Below, piece by piece: positions 57,814 through 64,000 of a DNA stretch of 64,000 bases. A model generated the notes under the pieces. That model worked only from the letters and a program-made list of their open reading frames with translations, did not search any database and had not been told where the DNA came from. The stretch comes from Phenylobacterium sp. (lineage in GTDB: Bacteria > Pseudomonadota > Alphaproteobacteria > Caulobacterales > Caulobacteraceae). Made by a program: the position numbers and the translations under genes. Numbering within the stretch: the first letter of the stretch is position 1; each line of letters begins with the position of its first letter. The stretch spans positions 1-64,000 of the forward strand of contig NZ_JANXWD010000138.1 of the NCBI RefSeq assembly GCF_025351295.1, written 5' to 3'.

Positions 57814-59298
57814 TCACCCGCCGGTCGTCGCCTGATAGACCCGCACGAGGTGGTCCACCGAGGCGGCGGTCAGGTTGAACACGGCATTGGGCTGCACGCC
57901 CAGGTACAGGGTGGCGACGATCAGCGGCGTGAAGATCGCGATCTCGCGGTTTTCGAGGTCGGTGATGGCCTCCAGCTTGGGATTGGTGATCGTGCCCATC
58001 ACCACCCGGCGATACAGCGTCAGCATGTAGACCGCCGACAGGATCACCCCGGTGGTGGCCAGGATCGCCGTCCAGGTCGAGGCCTTGTAGGCGCCCACCA
58101 CCGACAGGATCTCGCCCACGAAGCCGCTGGTCCCCGGCAGGCCGACATTGCCCATCGAGAACAGCATGAACACCGCCGCGTACCACGGCATGCGGTTCAC
58201 CAGCCCGCCGTAGAAGTCGATCTCGCGGGTGTGCATGCGGTCGTAGATCACGCCGACGCAGAGGAAAAGCGCGCCCGAAATCACCCCGTGGCTCAGCATC
58301 TGGTAGATCGCCCCCTGCACGCCCTGGGCGTTGCCGGAGAAGATCGCCATGGTCACCAGCCCCATGTGGGCCACCGAGGAATAGGCGATCAGCTTCTTCA
58401 CGTCGGTCTGCCGGAAGGCCACCAGCGAGGTGTAGATCACGGCGATCACGCTCATGGCGAAGATCAGCGGCGTGAACAGGTGCGAGGCGTCGGGGAACAT
58501 CGGCAGGCTGAAGCGCAGGAGGCCGTACCCGCCCATCTTCAGCAGGATGCCGGCCAGGATCACCGAGCCCGCGGTCGGCGCCTCGACGTGGGCGTCGGGC
58601 AACCACGTATGAACCGGCCACATCGGCATCTTCACGGCGAACGAGGCGAAGAACGCCAGCCACAGCCAGGTCTGCACGGCGGGGCTGAAGTGGTAGTTCA
58701 TCAGCTCGGGGATCGAGCTGGTGTGCGCCGTACCGATCATGAACAGGATCGCCGCCAGCATCAGAACCGAGCCTAGCAGGGTGTAGAGGAAGAACTTGAA
58801 GGCGGCGTAGATCCGCCGCTGCCCGCCCCATATGCCGATGATCAGGAACATCGGCACCAGGCCGAACTCGAAGAAGACGTAGAACACCACCAGGTCCAGC
58901 GCGCAGAATACCCCGATCACCAGGGTCTCCAGCAGCAGGAAGGCGATCATATATTCGTGGATGCGGGTCTCGATCGTCTTCCAGGAGGCCGCGATGCACA
59001 GCGGCATCAGGAAGGCGGTCAGCAGCACGAACAGCACCGAGATGCCGTCCACGCCCATCCGGTAGGCGATCCCCGCGAACCAGGGGGTCTCCTCGACGAA
59101 CTGGAAGCCCCAGTCGTTGGGATTGTAGCGCGCCACCAGCAGCACCGAGAGCGCCAGGGTGGCCAGGGTGGTGACCAGGGCGATCCACTTGGTGGCGTTG
59201 ATGTTCTTCGCGTCGTCGGCCCTGGCCGTCAGGCGCAGGCCCAGGATCGTGGCCACGCCCACCAGGGGCGCGAAGGTGATGAGGGAGAGAAGCGGCAT
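57814..59298 (-). CDS. nuoM: NADH-quinone oxidoreductase subunit M
   Basis: A 494-aa antiporter-like subunit. ATG 59298 is chosen because GAGGGG sits 7 bases upstream; the frame is open to 59322. [20 protein letters not shown], the key Glu in [20 protein letters not shown] (near residue 135), [17 protein letters not shown] and [16 protein letters not shown] are characteristic. It forms one proton channel of complex I. It lies between nuoL and nuoN with tight spacing. Confidence 0.97.
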   Translation of the reverse strand: MPLLSLITFAPLVGVATILGLRLTARADDAKNINATKWIALVTTLATLALSVLLVARYNPNDWGFQFVEETPWFAGIAYRMGVDGISVLFVLLTAFLMPLCIAASWKTIETRIHEYMIAFLLLETLVIGVFCALDLVVFYVFFEFGLVPMFLIIGIWGGQRRIYAAFKFFLYTLLGSVLMLAAILFMIGTAHTSSIPELMNYHFSPAVQTWLWLAFFASFAVKMPMWPVHTWLPDAHVEAPTAGSVILAGILLKMGGYGLLRFSLPMFPDASHLFTPLIFAMSVIAVIYTSLVAFRQTDVKKLIAYSSVAHMGLVTMAIFSGNAQGVQGAIYQMLSHGVISGALFLCVGVIYDRMHTREIDFYGGLVNRMPWYAAVFMLFSMGNVGLPGTSGFVGEILSVVGAYKASTWTAILATTGVILSAVYMLTLYRRVVMGTITNPKLEAITDLENREIAIFTPLIVATLYLGVQPNAVFNLTAASVDHLVRVYQATTGG

Positions 59299-59309
59299 GG
59301 TCATCCCCC

Positions 59310-61394
59310 TCAGGCGTTCCACGCCCAGAGGGCATAGGTCAGTAGACCCGCGACGCCCAGGAGCATGACGAAGGCATAGTGGTAGACATAGCCGGACTGG
59401 ATCCGCCCGACGCCCTTGCCCACCTGCACCGACAGCGCCGAGATCCCGTCAGGCCCCAGCCCGTCGATGATCCGCTGGTCGCCGCCCTTCCAGAACAGGT
59501 CGCCCAGCCACTGCGCCCCGCGCACGAACGTCGCCTGGTACAGCTCGTCGAAGAACCACTTGTTGTAGAAGAACTCGTAGAGCGGCCCGCCCTGCGCGGC
59601 CAGGCGCGCGCCCATTCCCTCGCGCAGGATGTACATGTAGGCGGCGACCAGCAGGCCTACGACCGAGACGATCAGCGGCGACTGGGCGATCCACCAGGGC
59701 GCCTCGTGCTCGACCAGCACGTGGTTGTTGGCGGCGGCGAAGATCGCGCCCTTCCAGAACGCGATGTGGTCAACGCCGATGAACTTCTCGGTGAAGGCGA
59801 AGCCCGCGAACACCGCCCCGATCGACAGCAGGATCAGCGGCAGGCGCATGGTCCAGGGGCTCTCGTGCGGCTTGTGCTCGTGGCCGCGCCCATGGCCGGC
59901 GTGATCCGGCTCGGCGTGCGTGTCCGCATGGGCGTGGTCGCCATGGGTGTCGTCGTGCACGTGGTCGCGGTTGTGCCAGTGATGCTCGAGGTCCTCGCTC
60001 GTCCACCGCGCATGGCCGTTGAAGGTGAAGAACGCCAGCCGCCAGGAATAGAAGGCTGTCAGCCCGGCCACGAACACCGCCATCACGAAGGCGAAGTAGC
60101 CCAGCGGGTCGCCCGCCGCCCCGGCCGAATAGGCCGCGCGGATGATCGAGTCCTTGGAATAGAAACCGGCGAAGCCCAGCTCCAGGCCCGGGATGCCCAG
60201 GCCGGTGATGGCGATGGTCCCGATGGTCATCACCGCGAAGGTCACCGGCAGGTACTTCGCCAGCCCGCCGTAGCGGCGCATGTCCTGCTCGTGCGCCATC
60301 CCGTGGATCACCGAGCCGGCGCCCAGGAACAGCAGCGCCTTGAAGAAGGCGTGGGTGAAAAGGTGGAACATCGAGGCCTGGTAGGCGCCGACGCCCGCGG
60401 CCATGAACATGTAGCCCAGCTGCGAACAGGTCGAGTAGGCGATCACCCGCTTGATGTCGTTCTGGGTCAGCGCCACCGTCGCGGCGAACAGCGCCGTCAC
60501 CGCGCCGATCACCACCACGATGTGCTTGGCCACCGGCGCATATTCGAACATCGGCGACAACAGGCAGACCATGTAGACGCCGGCGGTCACCATGGTCGCC
60601 GCGTGGATCAGGGCCGACACCGGGGTCGGGCCCTCCATGGCGTCCGGCAGCCAGGTGTGCAGGAAGAACTGCGCCGACTTCCCCATGGCGCCCACGAACA
60701 GCAGCGAACAGGCCAGGTCGACCAGGGCGAAGTGGCCGCCGGCGAAGTCCCAGCCGCGCGGGACCGAGGCGCCGATCTGCGGGAACAGCGGCGCGAACTG
60801 GATGGTCCCGTAGGCCCAGAACACGGTCATGATGCCGAGCGCGAAGCCGAAGTCGCCGACCCGGTTGACCACGAAGGCCTTGATCGCCGCGGCGTTGGCG
60901 GTGGGCTTGTGGAACCAGAAGCCGATCAGCAGGTAGCTGGCCAGGCCCACGCCTTCCCAGCCGAAGAACAGCTGCATGAAGTCCGAGGCGCTGATCAGCG
61001 CCAGCATGGCGAAGGTGAACAGCGACAGGTAGCTGAAGAACCGGGGCTTGGACCCGTCCTCGGCCATGTAGCCCCACGAATACAGGTGCACGAGGGACGA
61101 GACCGTGGTCACCACCACCAGCATCACCGCGCTAAGCCCATCCAGCCGGAACGACCAGTTGGAGACGAAATTGCCCACGGTGATGAACGGCGCATAGGTC
61201 ACCAGGAACGGCTGCAGCCCACCCCAGGTCCATTGGCTGAACACCACCCACGACAGCACGGCCGACAGCATCAGGAAGCCGGTGGTCACCGCCATCGAGA
61301 CCGTGTCGCCCAGCCGGCGGCCGAACAGCCCGGCCACGGCCGCGCCGATCAGCGGGCCGAACAGGATGATCGTGACGAGGAGCTTGGGATCCAC
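59310..61394 (-). CDS. nuoL: NADH-quinone oxidoreductase subunit L, with His-rich loop
   Basis: A 694-aa subunit, the most distal proton channel with the long lateral helix at its C-terminus. [26 protein letters not shown] and [17 protein letters not shown] are signatures. Between helices, residues 461-510 form a loop with about 15 His and many Asp/Glu ([12 protein letters not shown], then [19 protein letters not shown]), which is much richer than in E. coli NuoL. Loops of this kind occur in some alphaproteobacteria. It lies 5 bp after nuoK. Confidence 0.96.
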   Translation of the reverse strand: MDPKLLVTIILFGPLIGAAVAGLFGRRLGDTVSMAVTTGFLMLSAVLSWVVFSQWTWGGLQPFLVTYAPFITVGNFVSNWSFRLDGLSAVMLVVVTTVSSLVHLYSWGYMAEDGSKPRFFSYLSLFTFAMLALISASDFMQLFFGWEGVGLASYLLIGFWFHKPTANAAAIKAFVVNRVGDFGFALGIMTVFWAYGTIQFAPLFPQIGASVPRGWDFAGGHFALVDLACSLLFVGAMGKSAQFFLHTWLPDAMEGPTPVSALIHAATMVTAGVYMVCLLSPMFEYAPVAKHIVVVIGAVTALFAATVALTQNDIKRVIAYSTCSQLGYMFMAAGVGAYQASMFHLFTHAFFKALLFLGAGSVIHGMAHEQDMRRYGGLAKYLPVTFAVMTIGTIAITGLGIPGLELGFAGFYSKDSIIRAAYSAGAAGDPLGYFAFVMAVFVAGLTAFYSWRLAFFTFNGHARWTSEDLEHHWHNRDHVHDDTHGDHAHADTHAEPDHAGHGRGHEHKPHESPWTMRLPLILLSIGAVFAGFAFTEKFIGVDHIAFWKGAIFAAANNHVLVEHEAPWWIAQSPLIVSVVGLLVAAYMYILREGMGARLAAQGGPLYEFFYNKWFFDELYQATFVRGAQWLGDLFWKGGDQRIIDGLGPDGISALSVQVGKGVGRIQSGYVYHYAFVMLLGVAGLLTYALWAWNA

Positions 61395-61399
61395 GAACG

Positions 61400-61711
61400 C
61401 TAGCCCTTCATCATCGAGGCGTCGTCCACGGCGATGTCGCCGCGGTTGCGGAAGAAGGTGACGAGGATGGCCAGGCCCACGGCGGCCTCGGCGGCGGCCA
61501 CGGTGAGCACGAACATGGCGAAGATCTGCCCGGTGACGTTGCCCAGGAAGACCGAGAAGGCCACCAGGTTGATGTTCACGGCCAGCAGCATCAGCTCGAT
61601 CGACATCAGGATGACGATGATGTTCTTGCGGTTCACGAAGATGCCGAACACCCCGATCGTGAACAGGATGGCGGCCACCGCCAGGTAGTGGGACAGGCCG
61701 ATGCTCGTCAC
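61400..61711 (-). CDS. nuoK: NADH-quinone oxidoreductase subunit K
   Basis: A 103-aa protein with a GTG start at 61711 that overlaps the nuoJ stop (GTGA). Three transmembrane helices. The conserved Glu residues of the proton path are in [17 protein letters not shown] and [16 protein letters not shown]. The NRKN loop is conserved. The length is normal. It belongs to the membrane arm of complex I. Confidence 0.96.
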   Translation of the reverse strand: MTSIGLSHYLAVAAILFTIGVFGIFVNRKNIIVILMSIELMLLAVNINLVAFSVFLGNVTGQIFAMFVLTVAAAEAAVGLAILVTFFRNRGDIAVDDASMMKG

Positions 61712-62364
61712 TCGCCGATCCCCTCGCCTGACCCGATTCCTTCGCCAGAACGGGGGTTGACCATGCGCATGCCGGTGGCGGGGGTCCGCAGCACCTGGTT
61801 CATGATCACCTGCCGCTTTACGCCGGGCTTGTGGCGCAGCGTCAGCACGATGGCCCCGATCATCGCCACCAGCAGCACCATGCCCGCCGCCTGGAAGAAG
61901 TAGACATAGTCCGTGTAGAGCACCCGGCCGATCGCCTCGGCGTTGGTCACGCTGACCCCTGCGCCTGATGCCAATGTCCCTGAGGCCATCGGCCCCAGGC
62001 TGGCCTTGGCCGCCCCGCGGGTGGCCACCGTGGTGGAGACCAGGATCATCTCCACCGCCAGCACTGCGGCGACCAGCAGGCCGACCGGCATGTAGCGCGC
62101 GAAGCCCTGCCGCAGCGACGCGAAGTCCACGTCCAGCATCATCACCACGAACAGGAACAGCACGGCGACGGCGCCGACGTAGACGACCACCAGCAGCATC
62201 GCCAGGAACTCCGCCCCCAGCAGCACGAACAGCCCGGCGGCCGAGAAGAAGGCCAGGATCAGCCACAGCACCGAGTGGACCGGATTGCGGGCCGAAACCA
62301 CGCAGAATCCGGCCACCAGGGTGATGGCGGCCATCAGATAGAATGCGATCGCCTGCAGGGCCAT
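61708..62364 (-). CDS. nuoJ: NADH-quinone oxidoreductase subunit J
   Basis: A 218-aa membrane subunit with five helices. [40 protein letters not shown] (containing the conserved Y-x-GA-x-AVLFLFV pi-bulge helix) and [20 protein letters not shown] are typical. A C-terminal tail follows. Its stop is overlapped by the nuoK GTG. nuoI lies 64 bp upstream on the same strand. Confidence 0.96.
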   Translation of the reverse strand: MALQAIAFYLMAAITLVAGFCVVSARNPVHSVLWLILAFFSAAGLFVLLGAEFLAMLLVVVYVGAVAVLFLFVVMMLDVDFASLRQGFARYMPVGLLVAAVLAVEMILVSTTVATRGAAKASLGPMASGTLASGAGVSVTNAEAIGRVLYTDYVYFFQAAGMVLLVAMIGAIVLTLRHKPGVKRQVIMNQVLRTPATGMRMVNPRSGEGIGSGEGIGE

Positions 62365-62428
62365 TTCGGCTCTCTAAAGTCCTTCGAATTACGCTTTAGA
62401 ACGGGGCGGCGGAATCGCGCCGCGGGGT

Positions 62429-62920
62429 TTAGCGGTACGGCGCGTCCAGTTCCATGTTCTTCGCGATCTCCCGCTCCCAGCGGTCGCCGTTGTCCAGCAG
62501 TCGCGCCTTGTCGTAGTAGAGCTCCTCGCGGGTCTCGACCGAGAACTCGGTGTTCGGGCCTTCGACGATGGCGTCCACCGGGCAGGCCTCCTGGCAGAGG
62601 CCGCAGTAGATGCACTTGACCATGTCGATGTCGTAGCGGGTCGTGCGCCGGCTGCCGTCCGCGCGCGGCTCGGCCTCGATGGTGATCGCCTGGGCCGGGC
62701 AGATCGCCTCGCACAGCTTGCACGCGATGCAGCGTTCCTCGCCGTTCGGATAGCGGCGCAGCGCGTGCTCGCCGCGGAACCGCGGGCTCTGCGGGCCGCG
62801 CTCGTGCGGGAACTGCACCGTCTTCTTGGGCGCGATCATGTACTTCATGCCCAGGCCGAAGGCCCCGACGAAGTCCAGCAGCATGGCCCCTTTGAACGCC
62901 TGTCCGATCCGGCCCAGCAT
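62429..62920 (-). CDS. nuoI: NADH-quinone oxidoreductase subunit I (8Fe ferredoxin)
   Basis: A 163-aa protein from ATG 62920. Two [4Fe-4S] motifs: [12 protein letters not shown] (C64, C67, C70, C74) and [12 protein letters not shown] (C103, C106, C109, C113), clusters N6a and N6b. The amphipathic N-terminus ([20 protein letters not shown]) docks to the membrane arm. Its start overlaps the stop of the small lipoprotein gene (ATGA). Confidence 0.97.
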   Translation of the reverse strand: MLGRIGQAFKGAMLLDFVGAFGLGMKYMIAPKKTVQFPHERGPQSPRFRGEHALRRYPNGEERCIACKLCEAICPAQAITIEAEPRADGSRRTTRYDIDMVKCIYCGLCQEACPVDAIVEGPNTEFSVETREELYYDKARLLDNGDRWEREIAKNMELDAPYR

Positions 62921-63147
62921 CACTTGTCCTTCTCGCAGGCGTAGTCTTCCAGGTGCTGCGCGTCGCCGTTGCGTTGCAGCTTCAGGTGACCGCCCTTGGC
63001 CGCGCATTTGGCGGTGGCGTCCTTCAGGTCGTCATAGGTGGCGATGCCGCCGTTGTGGCCGGCGCCGACCCCGCCCATGTTCGAGCAGGCGCCGAGCGCC
63101 ACGGCCGCCAACATCACCGCCGCCAGGACCGCTGCTGTCCGCATCAT
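62920..63147 (-). CDS. Small lipoprotein embedded in the nuo operon
   Basis: A 75-aa protein from ATG 63147, which overlaps the nuoH stop (ATGA); its own stop overlaps the nuoI start. A lipoprotein signal peptide ends in the lipobox LGAC (AAVALGAC), so the mature protein begins with a lipidated Cys. The mature ~55 residues are Gly/His/Lys-rich ([20 protein letters not shown]) with two further Cys ([17 protein letters not shown]). The tight coupling suggests co-expression with complex I. Function and location (periplasmic face) are inference; no family recognised. Confidence 0.75.
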   Translation of the reverse strand: MMRTAAVLAAVMLAAVALGACSNMGGVGAGHNGGIATYDDLKDATAKCAAKGGHLKLQRNGDAQHLEDYACEKDK

Positions 63148-64000
63148 GCGCCGAACCCCGTGTAGACGCGCCATCCCGCCACCACGGCGACGGCCACCAG
63201 CGAGGTCGGCAGGAACACCTTCCAGCCCAGCCGCATCAGTTGGTCGTAGCGGTAGCGGGGGACGATCGAGCGCACCATCGCGTTCATGAAGAACACGAAG
63301 AAGGTCTTGATCGCGAAGATCACCAGGCCGTGCAGGCTGGCGATCCAGGCAAAGGGCACGTGGTCGAGGTAGGGCGTCGGCCAGGGCGCGTTCCAGCCGC
63401 CCAGGAACAGTACCGCCATCAGCCCGCTCATCAGCACGATGTTCGAGGTCTCGGCCAGGTAGAACAGCATGTAAGGCGTAGAACCGTATTCCACGGCATA
63501 GCCCGCTACGAGTTCGGACTCGGCTTCCGGAAGGTCGAACGGCGGACGATTGGTTTCCGCCAGCCCGGAAATGAAGAAGATCACCCCCATGGGGAACATG
63601 ATCAGGATCAGCGGCAGGTTCTTCCACCCGCCGCCGAACATGTTCCAGTTCCAGAACCAGCCGGCCTGGGCCTGGGTGATCTGGTTGAGGTTCAGGCTGC
63701 CGCTCAGCAGGATGACGGTGATGATCACGAAGCCGATCGAGACCTCATAGCTGACCATCTGCGCCGCTGAGCGCAGCGCGCCCAGGAACGGGTACTTCGA
63801 GTTGGACGCCCAGCCGCCCATGATGATCCCGTAGACGCCCAGGGACGACACGGCGAACAGGTAGAGCACGCCCACATTGATGTTGGAGACGCTCCAGCCC
63901 GGCGCGACCGGCATCACCGCCCAGCCGCCCAGCGCCAGCGTGACGCTGATCAGCGGCGCCAGCAGGAACACCGGCTTGTCGGCGCCCGCCGGGATCACCA
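63144..64000 (-). CDS. nuoH: NADH-quinone oxidoreductase subunit H, partial (5' end beyond window)
   Basis: An open frame from the right edge to the stop at 63144, about 285 residues; the start lies outside. NuoH motifs: [58 protein letters not shown], and the quinone-site loop with [20 protein letters not shown] followed by EYG. It binds the quinone chamber between the peripheral and membrane arms. It is followed directly by the small lipoprotein gene. Confidence 0.97.
   Translation of the reverse strand, partial: VIPAGADKPVFLLAPLISVTLALGGWAVMPVAPGWSVSNINVGVLYLFAVSSLGVYGIIMGGWASNSKYPFLGALRSAAQMVSYEVSIGFVIITVILLSGSLNLNQITQAQAGWFWNWNMFGGGWKNLPLILIMFPMGVIFFISGLAETNRPPFDLPEAESELVAGYAVEYGSTPYMLFYLAETSNIVLMSGLMAVLFLGGWNAPWPTPYLDHVPFAWIASLHGLVIFAIKTFFVFFMNAMVRSIVPRYRYDQLMRLGWKVFLPTSLVAVAVVAGWRVYTGFGA

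Overview
The window is very GC-rich, gene-dense chromosomal DNA from an alphaproteobacterium, most likely a member of the Caulobacteraceae (Phenylobacterium/Caulobacter type). The reasons are the fused housekeeping order rpsB-tsf-pyrH-frr-uppS-cdsA-dxr-rseP-bamA-skp-lpxD-fabZ-lpxA-lpxI-lpxB, the use of LpxI instead of LpxH, alphaproteobacterial-type SOS boxes (GTTC-N7-GTTC), a PEPxxWA-CTERM protein, and a 29-residue SidA-like cell-division inhibitor gene next to dnaE. I saw no rRNA, tRNA, CRISPR array, prophage or transposase.

Layout. 1-5 kb: a loose set of signalling and envelope genes: a class III nucleotide cyclase cut by the window edge, an exported caspase-fold protease, an OmpA-domain protein, an enoyl-CoA hydratase-like protein, a broken Ser/Thr kinase and a small periplasmic protein. 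5-10.4 kb: rpmF, a MAPEG protein, a DUF1330 protein, pyrG, secG, an acetyltransferase, a VOC protein and tpiA. 10.5-18.5 kb: a PpiD-like chaperone coupled to trpE, then a three-gene metal-related cassette (DUF2946-like, outer-membrane-like, CopC) that splits trpE from trpGDC. 18.5-24.6 kb: lexA with its own SOS box, an ASCH-like protein, comEC, gltX and gltA. 24.6-39.6 kb: one long minus-strand run for translation factors, isoprenoid and phospholipid precursors, outer-membrane assembly and lipid A.

40-64 kb: dnaE preceded by a tiny SOS-controlled membrane peptide gene (sidA), a PEPxxWA-CTERM protein, lolD-lolC-proS-DUF1467-mce, an inserted pair (a double CaiB/BaiF CoA transferase and an aldo/keto reductase), then rnj-coaX-birA-nuoN-M-L-K-J-I-(lipoprotein)-H, with nuoH running off the right edge.

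The most interesting item is the sidA locus at 43955-44129. It has a near-consensus promoter, a perfect LexA box over the -10 element, a good ribosome binding site and a 29-codon membrane peptide, 29 bp upstream of dnaE. lexA, also carrying a perfect box, is in the same window, so the window holds the SOS repressor, an SOS checkpoint effector and possibly SOS-linked replicase expression. Other notable points are a dispersed palindromic repeat family at convergent or operon ends, a kinase gene that has lost its C-lobe, a lipoprotein gene embedded in the nuo operon, a His-rich loop in NuoL, and a tandem CoA transferase with one apparently dead active site.
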